Origin: Streptomyces scabichelini
Lineage (GTDB): Bacteria > Actinomycetota > Actinomycetes > Streptomycetales > Streptomycetaceae
Length of the DNA: 64,000 nucleotides
Assembly (NCBI RefSeq): GCF_011045015.1
Contig: NZ_JAAKZY010000011.1
Span: 35,074 to 99,073, forward strand
Reading direction: 5' to 3'
This document shows positions 24,439 to 33,178 of the stretch, piece by piece. The translations under genes were made by a program, and so were the position numbers. How positions within the stretch are numbered: position 1 is the first letter of the stretch; each line of letters starts with the position of its first letter. Under the pieces are notes generated by a model. The model worked only from the letters and a program-made list of their open reading frames with translations. It ran no database searches and was not told where the DNA came from.

Positions 24439-25353
24439 TCAGGCGACGGTCATCGCGAAGATGTGCAGAGCGGGTCCACCGCTCGGCAGGCCGTCGCTGA
24501 CCTTCGGCAGCACGACGGAGTGCAGTTCCTTGTCCTCCAGGTCGACGCCGAAGGTGTAGAGGCTGACCGGGTTCCTGTCCTGGCCCGAGGGGGTGTTGCG
24601 GTACGGCAGTACCACCGCGGCCGCGGGGTTCGCCCAGTACCAGTCGGGGACGTCGACGGAGAAGGCCTGCTCCGTGCCGTCCGCGTACACGACCTTCCCG
24701 GGCCCCTTGCCGTCGCCCCAGGTGGAGGTGCCGAGGAAGGCCAGCCGCGAGCCGGTGCCGGACAGCCGCACGGTCTGCCCGGAGGACACCACGTTGTCCT
24801 TGGCCCCGGGCTTGGTTTCCGGCCAGGTGAAGGTCGTCCCGCCGTAGGTGACCGAGGCCCCGGGAGTCAGTCCGACCGAGGCCAGCGCCTGGGCGGACAG
24901 GCTGGAACGCGAGCCGTCGATGTCGGCGGTGGTGGTGGCGTCGTCGGAGGAGATGCCGGCGTTGTCGAAGGCACTGGCCAGCGACCTGTACGGCAACAGC
25001 AGCCGCGAGGTGGCGCGGGTGCAGTCGGATCCGTCCTCGTGCACGTCGAAGAGCGCGTGCGCGATGCAGGGGACCACCCCCTCGGCGTCGTCGGGGAGCC
25101 GGGTCTTCCAGGTTCGGGTGACCGACCGTCCGGGCGCGATGTCGCCCAGGTTGTCCGACTCCTCGATGTCGCTCACGGCGAGGTAGAGAACGGTGCCGCG
25201 CAGGGTGATGCCGGTGGTGTTCTTGAGGGTGGCGGTCAGGGTCACGACCTGGCCAGGACCGGGGGTGGCCGGGGTGATGGTGAGGGAGACGGGCGGCGGG
25301 AGGAAGTCCTGTTCGGAGCGGTAGGCGGCCTGGGCGAGGCTATGGGTTGTCAT
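24439..25353 (-). CDS. Non-catalytic NEW3-containing accessory module without signal peptide
   Basis: 304 residues. Residues 20-125 form a NEW3-like Ig fold (VSLTITPATPGPGQVVTLTA, GDIAPGRSVTRTWKTRLPDD). Residues 130-304 match a domain seen at the ends of large Streptomyces glycosidases, for example GH92 (FDNAGISSDDATTTADIDG, LSAQALASVGLTPG, WPETKPGAKDNVVSSGQTV, SLYTFGVDLEDKELHSVVLP). No catalytic domain, no export signal and no membrane segment is present. The start follows the preceding stop by two bases with GGAG inside the upstream gene end, so translation is coupled. It likely works with a neighbouring enzyme, either GH29 or GH89, both Tat-type. The export route is unknown. Confidence 0.75.
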   Translation of the reverse strand: MTTHSLAQAAYRSEQDFLPPPVSLTITPATPGPGQVVTLTATLKNTTGITLRGTVLYLAVSDIEESDNLGDIAPGRSVTRTWKTRLPDDAEGVVPCIAHALFDVHEDGSDCTRATSRLLLPYRSLASAFDNAGISSDDATTTADIDGSRSSLSAQALASVGLTPGASVTYGGTTFTWPETKPGAKDNVVSSGQTVRLSGTGSRLAFLGTSTWGDGKGPGKVVYADGTEQAFSVDVPDWYWANPAAAVVLPYRNTPSGQDRNPVSLYTFGVDLEDKELHSVVLPKVSDGLPSGGPALHIFAMTVA

Positions 25354-25355
25354 CT

Positions 25356-26303
25356 CTACTCCACTGAGAAGTGGTCGAACACGGCCTGCACGGTGGTGCC
25401 GGGGTAGTTGAGGTTCACGGCGCTCGCCACCACGCCGGCGTCCAGGGCGCCGCTCGCGGAGGGGACGTTCGCGCTCGCGACCTCGCTCCAGGAAAGGCCG
25501 TTGTTGACGCTGGAGTACGCGGTGTACGTGGTGCCGTCGCGGACCAGGCGCAGCCAGGCCGGGTGGGTGGAGCCGCCGCCACCGGCCCAGGTGTCGAGCC
25601 GCCCGTTTCCGTCGCTGTCGGTCATGAACTCCAGGCCGAACGACTTCGACATCGTGAGTACGGCGTAGCCGCCCTTCTCCGGGGCGGTCAGGTCGTTGGC
25701 GACCGCGATCCCGTACTTGGCGGTGGGGTTGTCGCTGCCGGTGAGGCTGACCGTTTTGACCTGCACCACGCTCGCCTCGGCGGCGGAGCCGGGAAGGAGG
25801 ATGCCGCCCTTCTCGTCGGTGCCGCCGGAGAAGTCGCGGCCGCCCGCCCAGATCACCAACTGGCTGCCGTACTGGCCGAACTTGGCGTCGTCGGTGGTGG
25901 CGAACGTCCGGTACGGGTCCCGCACCTCATTGGGCTCGTACGGCACGGTGACCGTCTTCGCGGACCGCGCGCAGTCGCTGCTGCGCCCGTCGACGTCGAA
26001 GACCACGTGCGCGGTGAACGACACGTTCCCGGCCACATCGGCCGGCATCGCCGTCTCCCAGCGCCGGGTTGTCTTCGCGCCCAGCCGCAGGTCGCCGAGC
26101 GGGATGGTCTTCGCCGCCGTGGTGGCGCCGGGGTTGATCAGGTGGAGCACGGCGTTGCGGAGCGGGAAGGGGCAGTCGTTGGTGAGGACCGCGGTGGCGG
26201 TGACCGTGTCACCGCTCGCCGGCTCGGCGGGTTCCGTGGTGACGGTGAGCGTGGGCCCCAGGGTGTCGAACTGCGTACCGTTACTGATTCCCATGCCGGT
26301 CAC
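25356..26303 (-). CDS. Non-catalytic NEW3 + concanavalin-like module protein without signal peptide
   Basis: 315 residues. The N-terminal NEW3-type domain (TLTVTTEPAEPASGDTVTAT, GDLRLGAKTTRRWETAMPAD) is followed at about 140-315 by the same DUF1349/LamG-like module found at the ends of the second SGNH esterase and first GH31 enzyme (QYGSQLVIWAGGRDFSG, GIAVANDLTAPEKGGYAVLT, FMTDSDGNGRLDTWAGGGGS). No signal peptide is visible. The GTG at 26303 overlaps the GH29 stop in a GTGA; ATG 26294 is an alternative. In the other proteins these modules are fused to an enzyme, so this may be a detached tail of GH29. It could act as a binding subunit exported in complex. Confidence 0.78.
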   Translation of the reverse strand: MTGMGISNGTQFDTLGPTLTVTTEPAEPASGDTVTATAVLTNDCPFPLRNAVLHLINPGATTAAKTIPLGDLRLGAKTTRRWETAMPADVAGNVSFTAHVVFDVDGRSSDCARSAKTVTVPYEPNEVRDPYRTFATTDDAKFGQYGSQLVIWAGGRDFSGGTDEKGGILLPGSAAEASVVQVKTVSLTGSDNPTAKYGIAVANDLTAPEKGGYAVLTMSKSFGLEFMTDSDGNGRLDTWAGGGGSTHPAWLRLVRDGTTYTAYSSVNNGLSWSEVASANVPSASGALDAGVVASAVNLNYPGTTVQAVFDHFSVE

Positions 26304-27748
26304 CGGGCCCAGTCGACGGTGAAGACATTGGCGATGTCGCTGGGCAGCGAGGACGGGACGGTGATGTTGATCTTTCCGTCACCGCGGGTCCACCTCAGAC
26401 TGCCGCTCGTGCCGAGCAGCCGGATCCGGGACGTGGCGCTGATGGGGATGTCGCCGGGCACCGAGAGGGTGCCGCTGGGCGCGCCCAGCACGATGATGTT
26501 GAACTTGCCCGGGGAGACGGTGTAGCGGATGCCGAGCGAGCTGCCCTCCTCCTCCGCCCGCACCCAGGGCGTCGACCCGTAGATCGCCGGGCCGTTGACC
26601 TTCAGCCAGGCGCCGATGTCCCGCAGCCGCTCCTGCATGATCTCGGGGATCGTGCCGTCCGGCCTGGGACCGATGTTGAGCAGCAGGTTGCCGTTCTTGC
26701 TGACCACGTCGGCGAGCAGCTGGATCAGGAACTCGGAGGTCTTGTAGTCCTCGTCCGGCTCGTGCTTGTTGTAGCCCCAGGAGTAGCCCATGGTCATGCA
26801 GCACTCCCACTTCTGCGGATCCATCGTGGGATTGGTGCGCTGCTCGTACGTCGCGAAGTCGAAGTGGGTGTCGAACCGGTCGTTGATCACGACACCCTTG
26901 GGGTACTTACGGTTCTTGGCCTGGTTGTAGTAGTGGGCCAGGGGTTCTTCGCTGCGCCACGGCGGTTCGCCGGTGGGCCGGAACCACTGTCCGTCCGCCC
27001 ACAGCAGCTCCGGGTCGTAGCGGTCGATGATCTCGTAGAGCTGCTTGAGCTCGTAGTCGCCTATGTAGTCGTCGACCGGCTTGTAGCCGGTCATCGGGAT
27101 TTCCTTGTCGGTGTAGAAGTTGCGCATCGGCCGGCCGATCGCCGGGTTGAAGTACTCGCCGAGCGAGTAGTACAGGCCCGGGCGCACGGTGCCGCGCTTG
27201 CGGGCCGCGGTCATCAGCTCACCGACGAGGTCGCGCTTCGGGCCGTACGCCACTGAGTGACGGTCCGTCACCTTGCTGGGGTAGAGGGCGAATCCGTCGT
27301 GGTGCTTGCTGGTCAGCGCGAAGTACTCGGCGCCGGCCTGCTCGAACAGCTTCACCCAGGCGTCGGGGTCGTACTTCTCGGCCTTGAACTGCGGGATGAG
27401 GTCGTCGTAGGTGACGTCTTCGCCGTAGGTGTCGCGGTGGTACTTCCACTCGGCGGTGTCCTTGGTGCTCTGGTACCAGAGGTACCACTCGGAGGCGCTT
27501 CTCGGCGTCGCGCCGGCGATCACCGAGTAGACGCCCCAGTGGACGAAGATGCCGAACTTGGCGTCCTTGTACCAGCGCGGCACGGGATGGGTGTCGAGGG
27601 ACGCCTTGGTGGGCTGGTAGTCGGGAATGCCCGCGGCGCCGGGCGCCACACCTCGGGCGAGGGCCTGGGCGGTGCCGGGCGGGGCGAGCAGCACCGCCCC
27701 GCCGAGGGCGGCCGCGGTGGTCATGAAGTGTCTGCGGTCGACTGCCAT
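26300..27748 (-). CDS. Secreted GH29 alpha-L-fucosidase
   Basis: 482 residues with a Tat signal (VDRRHFMTTAAALGG, cleavage near AQA). Family hallmarks are WYKDAKFGIFVHWGVYSV, YFALTSKHHDGFALYPS, and the nucleophile Asp252 in ELLWADGQWF. A short C-terminal beta-sandwich ends VFTVDWAR. It removes terminal alpha-fucose by a retaining mechanism. ATG 27748 is preferred for its consensus Tat N-terminus and GAGAGG site. A GTG at 27763 overlaps the previous stop (GTGA) and would add five residues. Position inside the glycan operon fits defucosylation ahead of the galactosidases and amino-sugar hydrolases. Confidence 0.93.
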   Translation of the reverse strand: MAVDRRHFMTTAAALGGAVLLAPPGTAQALARGVAPGAAGIPDYQPTKASLDTHPVPRWYKDAKFGIFVHWGVYSVIAGATPRSASEWYLWYQSTKDTAEWKYHRDTYGEDVTYDDLIPQFKAEKYDPDAWVKLFEQAGAEYFALTSKHHDGFALYPSKVTDRHSVAYGPKRDLVGELMTAARKRGTVRPGLYYSLGEYFNPAIGRPMRNFYTDKEIPMTGYKPVDDYIGDYELKQLYEIIDRYDPELLWADGQWFRPTGEPPWRSEEPLAHYYNQAKNRKYPKGVVINDRFDTHFDFATYEQRTNPTMDPQKWECCMTMGYSWGYNKHEPDEDYKTSEFLIQLLADVVSKNGNLLLNIGPRPDGTIPEIMQERLRDIGAWLKVNGPAIYGSTPWVRAEEEGSSLGIRYTVSPGKFNIIVLGAPSGTLSVPGDIPISATSRIRLLGTSGSLRWTRGDGKINITVPSSLPSDIANVFTVDWAR

Positions 27749-27759
27749 GAACGTGCCTC

Positions 27760-29925
27760 TCACTGGTGGATGGAGAAGGAGTCGAAGAGTGCTGTCGTGG
27801 TCTGGCCGGGGTAGTTGAGGTTGACGGCGCTCGCGACCATTCCGGCGTCGCCGGTGCCGGTCGCGGACGGCACGGTGGCGGTGGCGACCTGCTGCCAGGC
27901 GGTGCCGTCGGGGCTGGCGTACGCGGTGTAGGCGGTGCCATCGCGGACGAGCTTCAGCCAGGCGGGGTGGTAGGAGGAGCCGCCGCCTGCCCAGGTGTCC
28001 AGGCGGCCGTCACCGTCGCTGTCGGTCAGGAACTCCAGGCCGTACTGCGCGGACATGGTGAGCACCGCGTAGCCGCCCGCCTCGGGCGCGGTGAGGTCGT
28101 TGGCGACGGCGATCCCGGCCTTGGCGGAGGGGCCGCTGCCGGTCTGACCGACGACGCGGGCGGTCACCGTGCCGGACGGCGGCGCGGCGTCGGCGAGGTA
28201 GACCGCCGCCTTCTCGTCCTTCCAGCCCGACAGGTCCTGGCCGCCCGCCCAGATGGCGAACTGGTCGCCGTTCTGCGCGTATTGGGCCTCTTCGGTGGTG
28301 GTGGCGGTCGTCCGGTACGGCGCCCGCACCTCGGACGGAACGGGAGTCACCGTCGCGTCCACGCTGTCGGAGTCGTGGCGTGTCCGGCCGTCCTGGACGA
28401 AGGAGGTGCGTACGCCGATCTCGTGGGTACCCCAGGCCGCGTCGGCCGCCGGGGTCACCGTCCAGGTGGCGGTGGCGCTGTCGCCCGGGGCGAGGGAGCG
28501 TATCCGTACGCTGCCGGCCGGTTCGGCGGACCAGCCGTCGGGGAGCGCGAGGCGAGTGCTGACCTGAGTGACCGCCGTGGGACCGGTGTTGGTGACGGTC
28601 GAGGTGATCTCCGTACCGTCACCGCCCGCTTGCAGGGTCGGCCGGTACGGGGTGAGCCGGACGCGCGCCGACGGGCAGTCGCGGGCCGCCCCGAGGGTGG
28701 CGAGGTCGACGGCGTCGGCGAACGCCTTCATCCCGGTGTCGTTGGGATGCAGATGGTCACCGGAGTCGAACGCGGCGCCGTACCGGGTGGGGTCGTCCGG
28801 GTCCCGTACCGCCTTGTCGAAGTCGGCGTAGTCGTCGAAGACGCCACCGGAGTCGCGCACGAACGTGTTGACCTTCTGCCGGTCGGCCTCCTTCGCCTCG
28901 GTCCACCAGTCGCCCCAGCCGCGATACGGGACGACGGTCGCGCCGATCAGGCGCAGCCCGCGGGCATGGACACGGCGCCCGATCTCCTTCATGCCGTCGA
29001 TCACCTGATCGCCGGTGGCACCGCCCCAGCTGAGGTCGTTGACGCCCTCGAACAGGACCACCGTGCGGGCGCCCGGCTGCGACAGCACGTCGCGTTCCAG
29101 CCGGTCCAGCGCCGACGGGTTGCCGTCGACGCCGGCCGTGATCCGGTTGCCGCTGATGCCCTCGTTCAGCACTCCGGCTGTGGACGAACAGGCCGACAGC
29201 CGCCCCGCCAGATAGTCCGGCCAGCGCCGGTTGGCGTTCGCCGTGGAGGACGCCCCGTCGGTTATGGAGTCGCCGAGCGCCACCACCGCGCCCGCCGTGT
29301 CACCGCCCTGTACGTCGACACCGGTCAGGAACGGGAAGGTGGAGTCGGTTCTGGTGAAGGCGTCCCCGTCGGCGTCCGAGGCGTGGTCGCCGCCCCCGTC
29401 GGGTGTCCAGTAGACGGTCTGGAGACCCATCCAGTGCTGGCTGATGTGGGTGAGCCGGCCGGGGAAGTACAGGCTGACGACCAGTTCGCTGCGGGCCGGC
29501 ACGGGAACCCGGACGGCATCGCTCACCGCCTGCTCTCCGGCGGCGATCGTCACCTCGTCCTCGCCGCCGAACCGCAGCTCGTATGGTTTCGCGACGCCGG
29601 AGCCGCCGTCACGTCGCCCCACGGTGGCGTGCCCGATCGTCACCGGCTCGGCGGTGAACCCGTTGGTCAGCCGAATCCGTACGCTCGACCCGCCCGCGCT
29701 CACCCGCACCGGTATCCGAACCGTCACCTCCGAGGTGCCCGGGTCGTACGAGGCGTGCTGCGCGGTCGCCCAAGTCCCGGTCCACTCCCCCGGCTTGGCC
29801 CCGGCCTCGGCCGAAGTCGCCGGGAGCAGGGCCGCCAGGACGGCCACCACGGTCGCGGTCAGGGTGGCGCATCTTCGGCGTCCACGCAGGTGTCCAGGTC
29901 GATGTCCACGTAGATGTCCAAGCAC
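27760..29925 (-). CDS. Secreted SGNH/GDSL esterase with NEW3 and concanavalin-like modules
   Basis: 721 residues. After a signal segment (VVAVLAALLPATSAEAG), an N-terminal beta domain (WTGTWATAQHASYDPG) leads to the SGNH esterase core: block I ALGDSITDGAS, block III FEGVNDLSWGG, block V DSGDHLHPNDTGM, with Ser, Asp and His present. Residues about 415-540 form NEW3 and 545-721 the DUF1349-like module. It probably removes O-acetyl or similar esters from the glycan so the glycosidases can proceed. The GTG at 29925 is supported by GGAGGA. The first 18 codons contain imperfect repeats giving GHLRGHRPGHLRG. It is a paralogue of the next upstream gene but has extra modules. Confidence 0.9.
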   Translation of the reverse strand: MLGHLRGHRPGHLRGRRRCATLTATVVAVLAALLPATSAEAGAKPGEWTGTWATAQHASYDPGTSEVTVRIPVRVSAGGSSVRIRLTNGFTAEPVTIGHATVGRRDGGSGVAKPYELRFGGEDEVTIAAGEQAVSDAVRVPVPARSELVVSLYFPGRLTHISQHWMGLQTVYWTPDGGGDHASDADGDAFTRTDSTFPFLTGVDVQGGDTAGAVVALGDSITDGASSTANANRRWPDYLAGRLSACSSTAGVLNEGISGNRITAGVDGNPSALDRLERDVLSQPGARTVVLFEGVNDLSWGGATGDQVIDGMKEIGRRVHARGLRLIGATVVPYRGWGDWWTEAKEADRQKVNTFVRDSGGVFDDYADFDKAVRDPDDPTRYGAAFDSGDHLHPNDTGMKAFADAVDLATLGAARDCPSARVRLTPYRPTLQAGGDGTEITSTVTNTGPTAVTQVSTRLALPDGWSAEPAGSVRIRSLAPGDSATATWTVTPAADAAWGTHEIGVRTSFVQDGRTRHDSDSVDATVTPVPSEVRAPYRTTATTTEEAQYAQNGDQFAIWAGGQDLSGWKDEKAAVYLADAAPPSGTVTARVVGQTGSGPSAKAGIAVANDLTAPEAGGYAVLTMSAQYGLEFLTDSDGDGRLDTWAGGGSSYHPAWLKLVRDGTAYTAYASPDGTAWQQVATATVPSATGTGDAGMVASAVNLNYPGQTTTALFDSFSIHQ

Positions 29926-29934
29926 GGGTCCTCC

Positions 29935-31155
29935 TCAGGAACAGCCGCGGCCGAGCCCGAGCGCGGCGAGGTCGATGGAGTCGGCGAAGGCCTTCATCCC
30001 GGCGTCGTTGGGGTGGAGGTGGTCACCGGAGTCGTACGCCGCACCCAGCCGCCGCGGGTCCGCCGGGTCCCGTACCGCCCGGTCGAAGTCGGCGTAGTCG
30101 TCGAAGACCCCGCCGGAGTCCCGGACGAACTCGTTGACCTGCTGCCGCCGGGCCTCCGTCTCCTCGCTCCAGCCGCCCCAGGTGAAGTCCTTGTACGGCG
30201 TGATCGTGGCGCCGACGACCCGCATCCCGCGCTGGTGCGCCCGGTCGGCGATCTCCGTCATCCCGGCGATGATCTGCTCGGCACTGGCCCCGCCGAGATC
30301 GTTGATGCCCTCGAAGAGGATCAGGGTCCTGGCTCCCGGCTGGGAGAGCACGTCGCGTTCGAGGCGGTCCAGGGCCGAGGGGTTGGTCGCGGTCCCGGCG
30401 GTGATCCGGTTGCTGGTGATGCCCGCGTTGAGCACCCCGGCGCCGGGCAGGCAGGCGTTGAGGCGGGCGGACAGCAGGTCGGGCCAGCGCTGGTTGGTGT
30501 CGGCCGTCGAGAAGGACCCGTCGGTGATCGAGTCGCCGAGCGCCACCACCGACCGGGCTTTCGGCGCGGTCACATCGACGCCGCTGAGGAACGGCCAGCT
30601 GGTGGTGGTCCAGGTGAAGGCGTCACCGGCGGTGTCGGCGGCGTGGTCACCCGCCCCGTAGTCCGTCCAGTACACGGTCTGCTGCGCCCACCAGTGATCG
30701 GTGATGTGCGTGACCTGGCCGGGCAGATGGAGGCTGACCACGAGGTCGGCCAGGGCCGGTACGGAGAGTCCCACCGGATCGCTGACGGCCTGGCCGCCCG
30801 CCGGGATGGTGACCGCGCGCTTCCCGCCGAACCGCAGGTCGTACGGGCGCGCCACGGCGGAGCCGCCATCGCGCAGCCCCACGGTCGCGTGCCCGATGGT
30901 CACCGGGTCGGTGGCGTAGGCGTTGGTCAGGCGGATGCGTACGGATGAACCGCCGACGCTGGTGTGGACCGGCATCCGTACCGTCACCTCGGACATCCCC
31001 GAGACGTCGTAGTGCTCGCTCGGCGCGGTCGCCCAGGTCCCCGTCCAGCCGCGCCGATCGTCCTGCTGACCGGCCTCGGCGGGCGCCATCGTCCCCGCCA
31101 CGACGGCCGCGACCGCCAGGAGCAGAGCCGCGAGCCTGCCGCGGATCCCGTGCAT
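29935..31155 (-). CDS. Secreted SGNH/GDSL esterase
   Basis: 406 residues with a Sec signal (LAALLLAVAAVVAGTMAP then AEAG), then the same WTGTWATAPSEHYD beta domain and SGNH core as its neighbour: Ser209 in ALGDSITDGS, FEGINDLGG for block III, and GDHLHPND near 377-384 for the Asp/His pair. No C-terminal modules are present, so it is the minimal form of the paralogous pair. ATG 31155 is preceded by AAGGGG directly after the GH31 stop. Two related deacetylases in one operon suggest that substrate acetylation is a major obstacle or occurs at two kinds of positions. Confidence 0.9.
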   Translation of the reverse strand: MHGIRGRLAALLLAVAAVVAGTMAPAEAGQQDDRRGWTGTWATAPSEHYDVSGMSEVTVRMPVHTSVGGSSVRIRLTNAYATDPVTIGHATVGLRDGGSAVARPYDLRFGGKRAVTIPAGGQAVSDPVGLSVPALADLVVSLHLPGQVTHITDHWWAQQTVYWTDYGAGDHAADTAGDAFTWTTTSWPFLSGVDVTAPKARSVVALGDSITDGSFSTADTNQRWPDLLSARLNACLPGAGVLNAGITSNRITAGTATNPSALDRLERDVLSQPGARTLILFEGINDLGGASAEQIIAGMTEIADRAHQRGMRVVGATITPYKDFTWGGWSEETEARRQQVNEFVRDSGGVFDDYADFDRAVRDPADPRRLGAAYDSGDHLHPNDAGMKAFADSIDLAALGLGRGCS

Positions 31156-31165
31156 GTGCCGCCCC

Positions 31166-33178
31166 TTACCGTTCCGCGCCGGTGCGCTTGAGTGCCTCGT
31201 ACGCCTTGGTGGCGCCCTTGGCCTTGAGGTTCACGAAGGCCGGGGTCACCCCGAGCGGGGCCGCGTATCTCTTGAGCGTCACGGGACCGCGGACGACCTT
31301 GCCGTTGGTCACGTCGCGCCATGTTCCGGTCGGCAGGAAGACGTCCCGGGTGGTGCCTTCGTCGAGCTTCGGCGCGGCCAGCACGGCCGGACCGAGCATC
31401 CACTCGTCGGCGACCGTGTAACTCGCCTCGTCCTTCGGGAAGTCGAAGAACAGCGGCCGCATGATCGGATCACCGGTCTTCAGGGTGCTCTGCACCTGGT
31501 CCCAGATGTACGGGGCCAGCCGCTCGTGCGTCGCGATGGCCGACCGGTAGAGGTCAACCGTCTCCCGGTCGTAGCCGACCCAATCGCCGGTCGTCGCGTC
31601 CCGGACACCGGTGGGCGAGGTCGAGGCGTACATCAGCGGCATCAGGGAAGCCGCCTGTGCCCAGCGGGCCAGGACCTGCTTGGTGGGCGGCGGGTAGCTG
31701 AGCGAGCCGCCGATCATGTCGGTCTCGACGAACGGGTAACCGATCGTCGAGACCGCCAGGTTGGCCGAGACCGCCGCGCGCAGCCCCGCGAAAGTGGTCG
31801 GCTTGTCGGCCGTGCGGGTGGCGAAGCCCTTGTCCTGCGCGGCGTTCCAGGCGACCCGCAAACCCGCTCCCTGCTGGTCGAACTCGTCGGCCAGCTCGGT
31901 GCCGTACTTCACGTAGTCGGCGCGCGTGGCCCCGGGATAGGGGGCGCACCGGTCGTCGAAGAAGGCGGTGTCGAACTTGAACCCAGCGACCCCCAACTCG
32001 CTTGTCTGCGCTTTGAGATCCTCGGTGTACCACTGCCGCGCGGCCGGGTTCGCCAGGTCGATCAGCCCGGTCTGGCGGCCGTTCCACCAGGTGAACAGGC
32101 AGGGTTTGGTCGGGTCGGACGGGTCCTTCAACAGATAGCCGTTGTCGACGGCTTCGGAGAAGTTGGCGGCGGTCTCGGGCATGTACAGGCCCGTCCACAT
32201 GCCCAGGTCGAAGCCGAGGCGGCCCAATTCCTTGGACAGGCCCGGAAGATCGGGGAAGCGCTCCTCGAAGTCGGCGGCGATCACGCTCTCCTCGATCTGC
32301 AGGGCGTGTCCGCCGAGCCCGGCGCCGACCAGTGCACGGGCCCAGTCGAGGACGTTCTCCTGGTTCTGCTCGCCGTAGAGCTGGGCCCAGGAGTTCCACA
32401 GCGGGGTGGCGTACTGCTCGTAGGAGGTGTCGGAGCGCTCGGGCTTGCCGACCAGCGCGATGTGGTCGCGGTAGACCTCGGCGGGGGTGTCCTCGACGAA
32501 GACAGTGGAGGCGGCGGGCCGTTCGCCGGTGACGGTGAACTCGCCGAGTCCGTTGCCACCGGAGTTGATCCGCACGTCCATCGGATCGTTCGTTTTCGCG
32601 CGCAGCCCGGTGGCACTGGAGGTGTACCAGAACGGGGAAACCACCTGGTACGACGCCGGGCTGAACCCGGTGTCCACCAGCTGCCCGGAGTCCAGCGGCC
32701 ACGGCTGGACGGTCTGGTCGCTGTTCTCGCCGTGGCCGTACCAGTGCCCGGCGCTGTTCAGCTCGTACGCCGTGCTGAGCACATCAGCGGTGGCCCCGGA
32801 CAGCGACCAGTCGACGTCGTACCGATCGGAGCGCAGCGTGATCTTCAGGGCGATGGTGACGCCCGGCAGGTCGGTGGCGGCGGTGACGCGCAGGGTGTTG
32901 CCGTCACGCGTGCTGCCGGTGACCTCCCGGACGAGGTACCAGTCGCCGTCGATCCGGAACCGGAACGCGGCGGGCGAGGTGGCCAGGACGGTCCTGCCTT
33001 CCCGCACCGTGGTGAGGGCCAGCCGGTCTGTCGCGACGTGCAGTTCGTAGCCGGGCGTCGCAAGGGTGATCGGCCCGGTTTCGGCGGCGGTCGCCGGGGC
33101 CGCTGTGCCGAGCAGCGGGGCGGCCAGGATCAGCGCTGCCGAGCAGCGGCGGACGGTTCGCCTTCCGATAGCGGGCAT
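31166..33178 (-). CDS. Secreted GH31 family glycosidase, MYORG/alpha-galactosidase-like active site
   Basis: 670 residues: signal peptide (ALILAAPLLGTAAPATA), N-terminal beta-sandwich, barrel, and a proximal C-domain ending EALKRTGAER. The nucleophile is Asp403 in VAGFKFDTAFFD and the probable acid Asp488 in YPFVETDMIGG. This KFD/DMIGG pattern is nearer MYORG-type alpha-galactosidases and GH31 alpha-N-acetylgalactosaminidases than alpha-glucosidases with WIDMNE. The exact substrate cannot be assigned. Its start overlaps the upstream stop by one base (TGATG). It is paralogous to the 998-residue GH31 at the head of the operon, including a 99-base identical stretch. Confidence 0.85.
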   Translation of the reverse strand: MPAIGRRTVRRCSAALILAAPLLGTAAPATAAETGPITLATPGYELHVATDRLALTTVREGRTVLATSPAAFRFRIDGDWYLVREVTGSTRDGNTLRVTAATDLPGVTIALKITLRSDRYDVDWSLSGATADVLSTAYELNSAGHWYGHGENSDQTVQPWPLDSGQLVDTGFSPASYQVVSPFWYTSSATGLRAKTNDPMDVRINSGGNGLGEFTVTGERPAASTVFVEDTPAEVYRDHIALVGKPERSDTSYEQYATPLWNSWAQLYGEQNQENVLDWARALVGAGLGGHALQIEESVIAADFEERFPDLPGLSKELGRLGFDLGMWTGLYMPETAANFSEAVDNGYLLKDPSDPTKPCLFTWWNGRQTGLIDLANPAARQWYTEDLKAQTSELGVAGFKFDTAFFDDRCAPYPGATRADYVKYGTELADEFDQQGAGLRVAWNAAQDKGFATRTADKPTTFAGLRAAVSANLAVSTIGYPFVETDMIGGSLSYPPPTKQVLARWAQAASLMPLMYASTSPTGVRDATTGDWVGYDRETVDLYRSAIATHERLAPYIWDQVQSTLKTGDPIMRPLFFDFPKDEASYTVADEWMLGPAVLAAPKLDEGTTRDVFLPTGTWRDVTNGKVVRGPVTLKRYAAPLGVTPAFVNLKAKGATKAYEALKRTGAER
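31413..31511 (-). repeat. 99-base tract identical to one in the second GH31 gene
   Basis: This stretch, within the region encoding SYTVADEWMLGPAV and preceding residues, is base-for-base identical to 43734-43832 even at third positions. Flanking sequence differs at many synonymous sites. It looks like a gene-conversion tract between the paralogues. Confidence 0.85.
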
